From the NCBI GenBank assembly GCA_018398765.1, contig JAHBMJ010000188.1:1-54330 (forward strand): 54,330 bases of DNA. The letters are read 5' to 3'. The first letter of the stretch is position 1. Every line of letters starts with the position of its first letter. Shown here in pieces: positions 36,456-48,047 of this stretch. The notes beneath the pieces are model-generated. The model ran no database searches. It had not been told where the DNA came from and saw only the letters and a program-made list of their open reading frames with translations. This DNA comes from Chromera velia (taxonomy: Eukaryota > Sar > Chromeraceae). Position numbers and translations under genes: made by a program.

Positions 36456-38447
36456 TTAGCTTGTGTGCTTCAGCCTTGCTGCAAGGGCTTTCCCATTACT
36501 GCTGGCTCGCTGCTTGGCCTTCGCTTGGATCTCTTGCAGACGTTTTTGCACCTGGACTGCCGAGCTTGGCTTGGACCCCCCAAGCTTGGTCAACTGCGTG
36601 CCTGGGCGAATCCCCAACTGTCTGTACGCATCCCGAAGTTTCTCTGAGGCCTCCCTCGGCTTCTTGCTCGGGGGAGGGGCGACACTTCGTTCGTCCCCCC
36701 CATGCTGCGATGGCAGGAGGGGGTCCTGGGAAGTCATCGAAGTTCTCGAAGAGACGGAAAGCGAATCCGCCCCACGCTTTCTGCCCCTCCCCTCCTCATG
36801 CTCTTTCTCTATGTGTTTCCTCGCAGCCGACCCCCTCTGACTGGAACCAGCAGGAGAAGAAGGGAAAATGGAGGCTGAGGAAGAGGACAGGCCCTTTGCA
36901 ATCTTGCGAGTTGCTCTTTCTAACCGGTTGGGTCTCTGGAGAAATCGAACAGCTGAGGCCTCCTCTCGATCTTCCTGACTCTCCTCAACAAGCGGCACGG
37001 CAAAGTTTTTCGGTTTCCTTTCCTCCTCCTCTTTCTTCTGCAGTTCTTTTTTCTCTTTACGGAAAGCCTTCCTGAGGTAACTGTTGGCAGCATACGAGTC
37101 TGCCCTGTCTTCGTTGAACTCTATGAGGTCCTGCAGGGTCCCCCTGGAGGCGGCCAGTCTCTCCGCAGACTCCTGCTGCTTGTCCAGTTTGTACATTGGG
37201 TCGTTCTGCACACAATCAAAGGGCACACGACAAAGCAGGAAGGACAAACAGAGAAGAAATTAGTCAGGTCGTTCTTCACGCACAGAGAGAGAAACACCGA
37301 CAGAGTGACAGATTCTCAGATACATAGAGTCTTTTACTCACACACGCACACACGCCGTACGCGCCCGTACTTGGAGCCTCGGCGACTCACACCACTTCAT
37401 TAATCTTCCTGACTGTTCCGAACAACCCCACAAAAAGCGCTCTCTCGTCTTGCAGAATATGCATGGATGCGAGAAACTGTAATTCTCTGTTCAGATGGAC
37501 AAGTAAACAAACGCACAACTTAGATGCAAGAAGAGAGACCCAAAGGCTGAACTCTGAGACACGAGGCAGGGAGTGGGTGGGAGAAGGGATGGAACGGCAG
37601 CCAGCAAGTGCACGGAAGAAAAGGGCGATAATGAGGATCGAGGTGAGGCCACTCGCTCCATGGAACTTAAAAATCAAGAGAATAAAGAAGAGAGAAAGAT
37701 TTATCTGGTTGAGATGCACAGGCACTGAGCACACAAAGGGGACAGTCCGATGATTACCGCTGTACAAACGCATAGCAGACACGGACACGTTGCATGAATA
37801 GGAACTGTGGGTGACTAAGAAAATTGGGTCACACTGTCCGACCCTGATACCAGAAAGAGAAGGAGAAACACTATTCGCCCTGGGGCCTCGACTCGAACTG
37901 ATCTTTGGAGTGCTCATCTGGACACTCTCACAGCACGAGGATCAACCACTATAGGCAATCTTCAGTCAAACAAAGAGCCTGTGTGTGAACAAATGACTGC
38001 ACTGACCTTTCGCTTCTGAATCTCTTCAGGTTCCTGTATCTCGACTGTGCCCTCTTGGTCCTTGGCGTCCCACTCGGAGATCTTCTTCCTCAGTCCGGAG
38101 ATGCACAGGTACTCACAGGTCTTGGGGTCGGTCCGGATAACGAACCTCTGGGGGCACCTGTGGCACTTCATCGCAAACTCCCAGATTTTCGTGGTGAAGT
38201 AGTTCCCCACACACTTCTTGTCAGCATCAAAGCGCACGCCCTGATCGACGTAACACCCACAGCCCTTGCAGATGGTCTTGAAGGGCATCTCAAAGCGAAT
38301 GACGAGGATCCCCTCATGGATTCTCTTTGCGCGAATACCAAGAGGATGAGATCCGTGAAACTTGTCAAGCGACCCATGTTTCTTAGGGTTATACTCCGGA
38401 GGCATGAAGTAGCCATCCGCCCTGGAGGCTTTCAGAGAGAGTGCCAT
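36456..38447 (-). CDS. CCDC130: CCDC130/YJU2 (CWC16) family splicing factor
   Basis: Two minus-strand exons (38447-38007 and 37205-36456) give 396 residues. The N-terminal 150 residues are the conserved CWC16 core: ADGYFMPPEYNPKKHGSLDK, SHPLGIRAKRIHEGILVIRF, a zinc site with CKGC and CHRC pairs around VGNYFTTKIWEFAMKC, and TDPKTCEY. After the intron come DPMYKLDKQQ and NSYLRKAFRKEKKELQ, as in CCDC130, then a Ser/Lys/Arg-rich tail. Relatives join the spliceosome around the first catalytic step and act in the nucleus. The intron is 801 bases with a GTCAGT donor. It is divergently arranged with the thylakoid-type gene at 39138. Confidence 0.95.
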
Positions 38448-39137
38448 ATTTACAACTGTCTACAGCAGAGAGGAAGGAAGTCTGCTTGGGGGCCTCAAAG
38501 GCAACGAACGAACCAAGATCGCAATGCAAAGGATGTACTGGAGCAACAGTGTCTATCTATAAGTTCGTTTGTCCCGCCACCGTTGCTTAAGAAGCGGGGA
38601 GTGCAACCTTGAAAGATCCCAACGGATTCTGCACACACCTGCACCTGCAGCTAGAAGAGGAACCAATACAGAAGGATGCCTTGGTGATCAGAGATAGTCG
38701 CGTCTTTTGGAACCTGTTGGATGCATCATTGGAAGATGCTGGAAGATGCATTTCAGTGTGTCGACTGTAGTGTGCATGCTCGCACCCACTCTAAAGTGAT
38801 TTTGTGGGGCACTTTTTGAAATGTGTGACTTGTGAATTCCAGCGATGGCACAAAGCGAATTTTGAATTTCTTCCCCCAATTCGTGGGGACAAAAAGAATT
38901 TGAAGCGATGCGAAATTTTTCCGTGAACAAAGGTTCAAAATGCGCTGGGGCCCTTCACACTTGAATTGACATGCAGTCTGCCTGCAAGCTCCCCCTCTCT
39001 TAATCCCCTCTTTTGTCGTCTCTTCAGACAAGGCACAGGAACCCGCTTTGCACCCCTTCTCGGACATTTTGAGAAAGCCGTTGTTTTGTGTTTGTGAGAG
39101 TGGGTTGGGCTGACAGCGCGGGTTAACTGAAAACGAC
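38448..39137. promoter_or_regulatory. Divergent spacer (CCDC130-like / thylakoid-type protein)
   Basis: The 690 bases between two outward-facing start codons contain no supported gene and should hold both promoters. No individual element can be assigned. Confidence 0.4.
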
Positions 39138-39950
39138 ATGAAGAGGGCGGTTTTGGCCGCGGCCGTCGCGGCTGTCTGCTGCTCGGAAGTCTCTGGCTTC
39201 GTACAACAGCCCAGCAGACAGATGGCATCCTCCCTGAGACAGATGCGAAGGAGGCCAATCAGCAGCAACGCATTGAGAGAGGTTGAGGAGGAGGTGGTGC
39301 AGACAAAAGCCCCATCTCGATGCATCCCGGATCTGGTCAAGAAGGCAATGGCCCTTGCCCCTCTGGTCCTTGCCCCCAACTTCGCCCATGCTGCGGGAAT
39401 CTACTACACAGACCACCCTATCATGCTTCCCCCTGACCTCGCAGAAAGCATCCAGCCTAATCTTGAACCCTTCTTGAAGTGGGCTTACACAGGTCTGAAT
39501 ATTATTCCTGCCACCTTCCTCGTCACCGTGCCTATGTACCTTCTTGTCTGGTCCAGCCAGACCAAAGGGTACAACAGTCTCTTCGAGGAGACGAACAAGA
39601 TGGAGGCACCATTGAAGTTCGACGAGATTCAGGGAAGATGCGACGACTATCTTTCCTTTTCCGATATTCTCATCAACACCAAGAATGACCAGTATGCAGC
39701 AAAGCAGTCCCTGTTTGCACTGACTACCGATGCCCTTGAGCATGCGAACTTTGCAAAGTTCAACAACGAATTAGCATATGAATTCCCTAAGCTTCTGTTT
39801 AAGAAACAGGAGCAGTACCGTGAGGAGGAAGGGAAGTTCCTGAGCTTCTTCCCTGAGGAGGAAGAGGAGGGGCACGAGGAGCCGGAAGACCCCGGCTGGT
39901 CGTGGCAGCAGGGCAAGTTGGGGGGGAGAAGCGTTAGATTGGGTAGGTAG
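39138..39950 (+). CDS. Predicted thylakoid protein with three-part leader, function unknown
   Basis: The intronless 270-residue ORF has an ATG at 39138. The leader has three parts. First is a signal peptide (MKRAVLAAAVAAVCCSEVSG) with Phe next. Second is a Ser/Arg/Gln-rich transit peptide without acidic residues (QQPSRQMASSLRQMRRRPIS). Third is a second hydrophobic segment, KKAMALAPLVLAPNFAHA, ending in an Ala-x-Ala cleavage motif as in lumenal or lumen-facing thylakoid proteins. The mature part starts near AGIYYTDHPIMLPPDL and has one likely membrane helix (NIIPATFLVTVPMYLLVW). It continues with a soluble helical region and an acidic Glu-rich C-terminus ending in WSWQQGKLGGRS. Size and topology would suit an accessory photosystem subunit, but I do not recognise a family and this role is only a guess. 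Confidence 0.8.
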   Translation: MKRAVLAAAVAAVCCSEVSGFVQQPSRQMASSLRQMRRRPISSNALREVEEEVVQTKAPSRCIPDLVKKAMALAPLVLAPNFAHAAGIYYTDHPIMLPPDLAESIQPNLEPFLKWAYTGLNIIPATFLVTVPMYLLVWSSQTKGYNSLFEETNKMEAPLKFDEIQGRCDDYLSFSDILINTKNDQYAAKQSLFALTTDALEHANFAKFNNELAYEFPKLLFKKQEQYREEEGKFLSFFPEEEEEGHEEPEDPGWSWQQGKLGGRSVRLGR

Positions 39951-41004
39951 GCGCTTCGCCTGACAGAGGGAAGGGACCATTTTGGTTTCTTGTCTTTGGG
40001 TTTTGTTGCGGTGGGTCGGATTTCTCCCTTTTTTTCTGGGTGGAGAAAAGGGAAGAGACAGGCTCTCTCGGTTTGAAGGATGGAAGGAGGGGGGGGGAAT
40101 GATTTTTCGCCTCTTTCGACTCGACCACCGACCAAATGCATCGATCGACTCTGCTTGTACTTTTCTTTGTTCAACAACTGACTGCCGTGATCTGTTCCTC
40201 GATGAATGGACAGGTGGTCACTCGGCAGTGTCCTTCTTGATTCTTTCGATTTCGTCATCGGTCGGTTGGTCGGTCGGTGAGCACGCGTTGGTGGTTCCGC
40301 ACCACTGTCGCTTACCTGCCTGTCTGTCGATCTCTCTGGCTCGTTTTGGCAGAGAGGCAGAGAGCACGGGCCGTAGTCCATTTCCAAGAAAGAAAGAAAG
40401 CTAGATTGACCGAGCTTCTCCTTTAAAAAAGATGCACGAATGAATGAATGGATGGATGAATGGAGAAGCCGACGGGGCGATCTTTGAGGTTTGTTAAGAA
40501 GAAGGGAGGGAGGTCGAAGAATAGGGTGTAACAGCTGAACAGTTTTTCTCCTTCTCTTTTGTCTTCGTCGGTAGACTTTCTCTGCTGGGTGGACACCGAA
40601 AGAAAAAAGGATTGAGAAGAGCAAACGACGGTCTCCGGGTCTCAAGAGTGCCGATGTCCTTCCCCTTTTTCGGGGGACGCAGCTGTAGTTGGTTGACTGG
40701 AAGAATGCTCTGTCCAATTTGCGAAACGTTTGAAAGGAGACACTGGAAGGACGGGAGTGAATTTGACCTCCCTGCGACGGCCAACGCAATCCGGAGAGAG
40801 ACCACCGCAAGGCTTCATTGAATGAATGCTTGTGATAATAGTAAATGAATGCATTAATTCTGCTAGAATGCATTATGCAAGATGTGAGTCTTTCTACTAA
40901 CTTTATGTATAGTTTGTTAAAAAGTATAAGCATGTATAGCATAATTAAGAAGCACTGTTAGTTTGACTTTTTAATCTAGCTTTTAATACTAGTTTTAATA
41001 TTGG
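39951..41004. other. Tail-to-tail spacer, no gene seen
   Basis: The first 850 bases downstream of the thylakoid-type gene are GC-balanced, with GGTCGGTT-type short repeats near 40260. From about 40820 it becomes AT-rich, leading into the LINE remnant. Long minus-strand frames here lack coding character. Confidence 0.5.
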
Positions 41005-42266
41005 TTTATTCGATTAATTTGATTTTTAAATTATTTTAGAATTGTTTCTCTATTTTTCTAAACTGGTCTTTTAAGCAAACAAACTTCTAAATAAGCAAAA
41101 CAATTCTACTAGTAGATCATCATCATCATGATTTGATTGATTTGACTTGGGTTAAAGCCGGTGCGCCGCATGTAGATCTAGACTTCTGAGTGATCGATAT
41201 GAGAGGCGTGCATCACTGGTTCTAGTGCCCCCTTTGTGTCCTCCACCAAACGTCTGGCTATGCCCCTTGAGAATTCTCTCCTTGAAGATACGAATGAGCC
41301 ACGCCAAGAAAAACAAAAAAAAAGGGGGAAATATAAACGGAAAGAGACGTGTCATAAGATTCAGACGAACCAATGGCTTGGAGAATGGGCTAGAAGACAG
41401 GAAGACAGCAGGAATAGAGACAGAATCTTCCATCCCCGTGCTGCCTTCACTGATTTCCAAAGAGAGAACCCTTCTAGACAGAAGCTCTCCATGCTCCTCC
41501 TAGCAGAAAGGAAATGGCGGTCATGTCCGTTAGACACAGGAAACGATCTGCACATGCGTACGCTGTCCCCTTGTCTTCTTAAATCCTCTGCGAACATCCG
41601 CCCTCTTCTGAGAGCAATGACGGGTAGTTATATGTGCAGCGGGGGGAGCTAGAGAAGACCTGCTCGGCTTGCTCTGGCAGAAAAGTTTATGATGAGATCC
41701 ACTTGCTCACGGAATGTGCGGACACAGAGAGGGAAAGGCAGAAGCTTGACGAAATTATCAGCAGAATAAAGGAGCGCGCACCCATTGAGAAACGGGTGGA
41801 AATTGCGCAATGGGTGGCTGCCTCTGCTAGTAGAGGAGTGGGGGAGAATGAAAAGAAAGTCCAAGAGATGATCGCTCTTATTTCATCATTCCAGCCTCTG
41901 GTGGGCATGAGGGCGGTTGGGGAGTGTATAGCTAAATTGGAGAGAGTTCGTGTTGACATGTGTTAATGGATCAATACGCTAGGGCAACAAACCAACATTG
42001 CATATCATACCCCGTGGTTGGCCAGAGCCTAAGTAGTGGCTCATCAGCTTTAACCGCCTCAATTCATTCGTTTATTCGATTAATATGATTTTTAAATTAT
42101 TTTAGAATTGTTTCTCTATTTTTCTAAGCTGGTCTTTGAAGTAAACAAACTTCTAAAAAAGCAAAACAATTCTACTAGTAGATCATCATCATCATGATTT
42201 GATTGATTTGACTTAGGTTAAAGCCGGTACGCCGCCTGTAGATCTAGACCTCTAAGTGATCCATAT
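41005..42266. mobile_element. LINE 3' remnant bounded by 196-base direct repeats
   Basis: Positions 41005-41200 and 42071-42266 are direct repeats of 196 bases with about 11 differences and no net gap. Between them is the C-terminal coding end of a non-LTR retrotransposon and a 3' trailer containing ACCCCGTGG and TTTAACCGCC. The simplest view is two copies of a LINE 3' tail, one left by an older or truncated insertion and one belonging to the coding remnant. A short-LTR structure is less likely because the content is LINE-like. Confidence 0.6.
41236..41966 (+). pseudogene. Degenerate LINE ORF2 C-terminus (post-RNase H, CCHC-type)
   Basis: The first frame (41236-41652) carries NQWLGEWARRQEDSRNRDRI and FHPRAAF, like the WxxxWxxxxxGR region after the RNase H domain of R1/Jockey-like elements. 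A frameshift at the G6 run near 41641-41646 moves into a second frame (41634-41966) with CSACSGRKVYDEIHLLTEC, a C-x2-C...H-x4-C cluster typical of LINE ends, and a stop at 41966. The reverse transcriptase and endonuclease are absent. Confidence 0.65.
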
Positions 42267-42632
42267 ATATAAGTCTAACTGGCACTAGCTAGAGCTAGCT
42301 AGAGCATCACTAGAGCTGGCAAGCCCTAGACAGGCTTGGGTCTATAAATATGAGTATGCATCTAGCTAGCTTTCAATCAATAATTATAATATAAACTATC
42401 AATCTAGCTCTGAATACATGCTGTCATGTATGTTACCAGTGCAGTAACTTACCACTTCAACAATGGCGTTATAGCCATCTAGACTGCCGTCAGTTTCCAA
42501 CTATACACCTTCATTTTCCAACTAGCTCGACTTGATTCCGAATTAGGATGTTTTCTAGGATGTTTTTGCCCCCCTTCGCCGTTTACGTGATTCTATGCAC
42601 TTTCCCATTCAAAAACGAAAAAAACTTTCCAA

Positions 42633-43565
42633 TCAATTCTGCTTGTAGTGGGTCCCGCTATCGTAGGGCATGCAGAGAGGCTGTGAGGCTGCGTGGAGGA
42701 ACTCGAGGGCAGCTCGGGAAAACCAAAAGCGGGGGATTAAACCTGCATGCCATCACGGTACAAAAACATCCAGAAGACAGATAAGGAGGGAGAAGGAAAA
42801 AGTCGAGCTGCAAATTAGCCGTCAATTGTGAACAATGATTCCAGCTTTATTCCGTATCTGCACACATTCTGCCTTTTTTGGCGTTTTCTAACGGAGCCTC
42901 CTGCGATGGAAACGAAATTAAGTTTTCCTGATGTTGCGGTCTGAAGTGTTCATTACTGAGCATCCTCTAAATCAAGTCGCAACGAAAATTCAAAGGATAT
43001 CCTGTACCTCTTCTGCGCGCAATTTGGCATCGCTCCTCGCGCTCACCTGTGAAAGCGCTGAGATGCCCCCCTGTGTTCACAAGAGCAATCGCGAGATTCC
43101 GATTCCTGATGTGCAGGCAGGGAGGTCAAGAAAGAGAGAGAGAGAGGAGAAAGGGGGGGAGAGGGAAGGCGCAAAGAGGGTGGCTTGACTGCGGAGCGTG
43201 CGGTATGTGCGGGATGATATAGGCCGTCTCTGGAGCTGATGAAGTCATTTCATGCTGATAGATTTTTGATCCCTGGCAACCTGTCGCTGCATTGCTTCAT
43301 TGCTGCTTTTCTGCATCCCTCTGTGCGTTCCCTTCCCTCCTCTTCTCGTCTTTGCATCGTGATTGATTTTGAAGAAGTACTCACTCAATCCGCATGGCAC
43401 TTGAAAGAAAACTGTGGCTTCGTTGATGAAATTCACACCATGGCTGTCTCCGAAGACGCGCACACGCGAATTGTCTGACACAGTCCCCGAAAGTCTCCCA
43501 CAAACATAAAGACACACACACGCACAGACACACACACATGCACACGCACGCATTTACACACTTAC

Positions 43566-43611
<46 letters not shown>

Positions 43612-46600
43612 ACACACTCACGCACGCACACGTACCCAGAGACAGCCAGGAGGTCCAGTCCTGTGGACTCCACTAGGGGATCCTCTCTTGAGTGCAGAAG
43701 CAGAAGGGAAATGCCGCAGTCTCCTAGTAGCTCGGCAGATCTCCTGCCTCCCCACTCGCTTCCTGCACCTCCACTACCCATGCTGCCGCCCTTCCGTCTC
43801 CTCTCCCGCTCTGCTCGCCCACAGAGACAAACCAAATGGACCTCGTCCAAGTCCTCCGCACGGTCCAGGGGAAGTTGCCACTGACTTCGACCGTCCCACT
43901 TCTGACGCACGCCCCACAATGCACTTTCCGCCTCACCCCATCGCTGTGATTCTCTGAGAAATCCCCACAAGACCGAAGACCCTCCCCGGAATTTTCGCGG
44001 TTTCGGAGATGACTGCTCTCTAGCGTTTCGTTCTTCCCTCTCTGTCCTCTCCCTTTCTTTATGAGGAGCTTGGGCTTGGGAAGAAGTCGTGGAAACAGCG
44101 GCTCTGGGTTTGTCTCGTTGCGGCTCTGTGTGGCTGCCCCCTGGCGTTCCCGGCATGGTCGCTCTCTCCCTGTCTGGGGACGTGGAAGAAGGCCTCGAGA
44201 GAGACTCTCTATGCCAGGCTGGGGCAGGAGGATCACCAGCTGACGGGGGAGGGGATGGGTAGGTCTTTTCTTTTTCCTTGTCTTTTTCTGCTCTGTTCTG
44301 CGAAGACAGTGCAGCAACCGCTGGTGTCAATTTCTGTATCCTGAGGTCGGACGACTGGGAAGATCTCCCGTTTACACCTACGCCCCCTGCCATCCCATCG
44401 GATTGGAGAGGGGCTGAGGCTGAGAGGGCTGAAGCCCTCCGCGGTGATAGAGAGACGGGGGCGCCGTTTGCCTGAGCAGTGGGAGCAGGGGCGGCTGGCG
44501 GAGGGGGAATCGAAGACGGCGACTGCAACGGAGACAGAGGGGGGGCCTGACGTGTCCTTAGCATTTCCTCATTGTTGAGTGCCAGTTCTGCTGTCTGAGC
44601 TGCCATCCGAGACTCCCACCAGGCCCCAGCCCAAGCCCTCCCAGCTGGTGAAGAGCTGAGAGGCAGGCCGGTGGCAGCCAAGAGCGACGCAACGAACAAC
44701 GCGAGCTTGAGGCACAGTTGCAGAGCCTGAAAGAATCAAGCAAAGAAAAAAAGGCCGTTTGAAATTTCAGATGGGTCGCCAAACGGGAAAGCAAGCAGGA
44801 AAGCGAAGAAGAGAAAAGAAGGAAGCAGTCGGGGAGGGGGGAGGCAGCAGAAGAAATGCAAAATGGATCTCTCTCTGGCCGCTTTACGTCCACCCCTCTT
44901 TTTTTCTTTGGCTATTTATTCACTCTTTTCCATATTCATTTCTTATTTGATGTTTTGACTCCCCATCATTTCCTTTGGTGAAATTTGTTTCCTTCCAAGA
45001 CTTGATGTTCGATTTGCTCTACATTCCTTTTCTTGCAGTCTCCTCAACGTGTCCCGAACCGTCTAAGCAAACAAGCCGTTCATGGACTCAAAATACAGCA
45101 TGCAACAAGCACCGAAATGCAAGGCACTGCGTCAACAAGAGAAGACACGACAGGGGTCACACAGAGACCTGCACTGCCCTCCATCTCTCATGCATGCATG
45201 CATCTCCTTCCTGTCTTTCTTCCCCGGCATCTTCTGACCCTATTCCTTGCCTCCTGACCTGGAGCGCCAAGAATTTGAAGCCCCGTCTTGCGACACCCAG
45301 GAGATCCTTCAGGAATATGGCAGTCACCACACGACCCAAAAGGACACAAACGAACAAAACCACCCCGCGCACCCCACGTACACTGAAGACCTGACGGATT
45401 GATTTCGAAATTTCCCTCCAACCCCGCCAACACACACGTGATCCTCGGTCTACCCGTCGCCGAATAGAACCCAAACGCCCACCCATTGAATTCTCTCGCA
45501 ACTTCCGGACCTTTCTTTCTCTTTCAATACGATGCGCTTTTCTTTTCTTTGCAGCCTCTATGCAAATCTCTTCAAATGCTCTTTCCTCTAGTCCGTTGGG
45601 CCTCTTGCTCAGAGGCGCACACACAGAAACAGCAGCTGTAATCGGACCCTGCACCCCCCCACTCCTCTCTCTCTCTGAAAGACATGCAAGCAGACAGGTC
45701 CCCCCTCTCCCAAACCCCACAGCCACAAGTCTCTGCTCCGTAGGTTTACACAGTCTTCCTTTCTGCAAATGTTCAAGAGTCTTATTCAAGTCTGACGTCA
45801 GAGGGCAACTCACAGGAAACACCGGTCTCTCCTTTTCCTTCTCTTCAACCTCCTCCCTCACAACTGGAGCCCCATTTCTTCCATCCCCCCCTCCCTCTAC
45901 CGGCTGACTGGAACCTCCACTCCCATTCCCCCCCGCCCCCTGCGCTCCAACTGGGGGGCCCCGAGGAGCCTGCGCTTCCGACTCCGCAGGTTCCCCCGCC
46001 ATCCACACCCTCTCATTGGAAGTCCCCAAGTCCTCACCCCTGGCAGAACAACACCAACAGGGCAGCTGAGGACAAACAACAGGGGGACCTAACACGGGGG
46101 ACGTCAGGGGCGTTCCCGCACACCCCCGGCCGTTTAGCACCGCCACTGTGTGACCCCAGGAGACGGCCTCATGAGCGAAGGCCTTGACATGGGGCTCCTC
46201 AGATCCTAGAGGGGTGCCTGTTACGACTAGGACTACAGTGTTAGTGGGGGGCCGAAGAAATTTCTTCCTTTTCTTTTTGGATTTCTTCCCCCCGTTGCGC
46301 TTTTTGCCTTGAAACAAAGAAAAAAACAACCGGCTTTTGAAACACACACCCAAAATCCGCTTCAGTTTCTCGCGCAAACTATGAAGTAAGATTTTGCACT
46401 CTGCTAAAAGTCTTCTCATCGAAAATTCTTTTCCCCTTTTTTCATTCTTCTCGGTTGCATCTTTCCTTTCTGCCCCTTCCTCTTGACTGTCTTCTCGAAC
46501 AGACAGTCCTACACCTGCTGCCCCTCGCTCAGCTGAAGAGGAGGAAGAGGAGGAAGAAGAGGGAACTGCCACGTGTCTCTTTCGGATTTGGCTGGACGAC

Positions 46601-47199
46601 GATGAGGCCTCCTGGCTGTTCTGTTCGGTGCTGATGTTCTGTGGCTGCCTCGGGTCCTCCCCAACGTCGTGGGCGCTCTGATTGTCATCTCCTCCCCTCT
46701 CTCCGCCCCCCTCTTCCTCCTCCCCATTCTGCGCTGTCCCTTGAGCGTGATCGGGTGAAGGGGGAAAGGCCCAGTCGAGGGAAAATGTGGCCCCATCAGG
46801 CATTTCGATCAGCTCCCTCTCGTACTCTACTGGGTACAGCCTTTGCGCCAGACCCTCCACAGTACACAGCGCCCAATGCCACAAGGACTGGAGAAAACAG
46901 CTGTTCAGGTAGGGGGTCGGTCGGAACTGTCTTCTCGCGAATTCGCACCTGCAGAGAAACATTCAGAAATGTGAAAAGGAGAGAGAGGGGCTTCCGAGGA
47001 AACCGAGAAGAACTGTGCAAAGAAACGAGACGGCAAAGAGAATCCATGTAGACGGATAAGTGTGCACGGACCTTTGCAGCAGTTGGAAGACGTTCATACC
47101 AGAGAGGTATACGAGGACGCGAGACGAAAAAACAAGCTCCTCTATCACCGTGTAGATGAGCCACAGAGAGCCACCAATAACGATCAAGCTGCCAATCAT
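42633..47199 (-). CDS. ABHD1/3 (YheT)-like alpha/beta hydrolase lacking the nucleophile serine
   Basis: Five minus-strand exons join in phase (47199-47072, 46948-45259, 44726-43636, 43105-43047, 42742-42633) into 1,025 residues. An N-terminal membrane segment (MIGSLIVIGGSLWLIYTVI) precedes the family start (FRPTPYLNSCFLQSLWHW ... MPDGATFSLDW). The core strand and oxyanion region is VVLVVTGTPLGS, followed by VLNGRGCAGTPLTSP. The nucleophile elbow reads VGFGRGGTCLL, with Gly456 where the family has Ser (G-F-S-x-G-G). The acid (HSREDPLVES, Asp955) and the histidine (NTGGHLSAF, His984) are kept, and the C-terminus PRFWFSRAALEFLHAA is typical. Relatives are about 400 residues; here three large low-complexity or basic insertions more than double the length. 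Activity on acyl esters is therefore doubtful; a pseudo-enzyme or scaffold is possible. Confidence 0.88.
43500..43635. repeat. (CA)n microsatellite directly after an ABHD-like donor
   Basis: CA-rich sequence fills the start of intron 3 of the hydrolase gene, read as (TG)n on the coding strand. Confidence 0.95.
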
Positions 47200-48047
47200 T
47201 TTGTGGTCACACCCCGTTCAGGACACAAATTAAGAGACGGCATGCATCCGTTAATTGGCGCCCTGCACCACTGGGGGGAGAAGGCAAGGGTTGTTGCACT
47301 TCGACTGCACTGCTGCCGAGTCACTTCTCACGGAATCTGTCGATAAGATGCGTGAGAACAAAATTTCTCACGGTCAGTTCTCAGATCTTGTCACCATCTT
47401 GATGGAGTGACTGCCGCAGATCGAGATAATCAGAGATCCGATATGAGACGGTCGGGCAATGAGTCATCGTTGGGCATCGCGGTCGGGACATGTCGGGACA
47501 TGTTGGGTCCGCAAACTGACCATGCACTGTGCATGCACGGGGGCCGCGGCGGCTAAAGCAGCCGCGCCGGGGCATGCAGACAATTGCAGACATGTCAGAG
47601 TCAGACTGAAGAAGATCAGAACTAACCTTCTCTTCTCATTGAAGTTCTCAATTTCCTGCGTTTCGATTCACTTAGAACGCACTGCTCATACCCACAAGCT
47701 TTGGAAGCAGCGGTGCCCCTGCGTATGACAAAGCGATCCACTCCATTTGTGACTTTGGACATCGTATAGCCAGTCTGAAAAAAAGTTTATGTCAGAACCT
47801 CGGAAGCCGTCTCTGCCGTTTTGCTGGGTGTTCTCGCTTCCCTCTTGATTTTTCCTGGTACTCTTCTGTGGCTTCCCCCAGCTCTACTTGGCGAAGGGTC
47901 CCCGTATTGTCACGCTGCCACATACAGAGACAGAAACGCAGCCAGAGTGGGCCTGCGAGCCGAACCAGATCCATTCCTTCCTCAGATTACGAATCTAATT
48001 TCAGTCCGGTGCCGTCTCCCTCTCCGTCTACATATCCCCTGGCACTG
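47200..48047. promoter_or_regulatory. Divergent spacer (ABHD-like / HhH-like protein)
   Basis: The 848 bases lie between outward-facing start codons. Two adjacent GTCGGGACAT units near 47484-47500 and a GC-rich, partly palindromic stretch near 47530-47580 are the only notable structures. No gene is supported. Confidence 0.4.

Noticed and set aside
41005..42266. Interpretation as an LTR retrotransposon
   Set aside because: The enclosed coding sequence is LINE-like, and no primer-binding site, polypurine tract or protease/integrase was seen.
43385..43474. Possible ABHD-like exon with GDSHGVNF and a strong GTGAGT donor
   Set aside because: The exon at 43047-43105 has the canonical NTGGHLSAF histidine motif and joins in phase on both sides; the other could only be an alternative exon.
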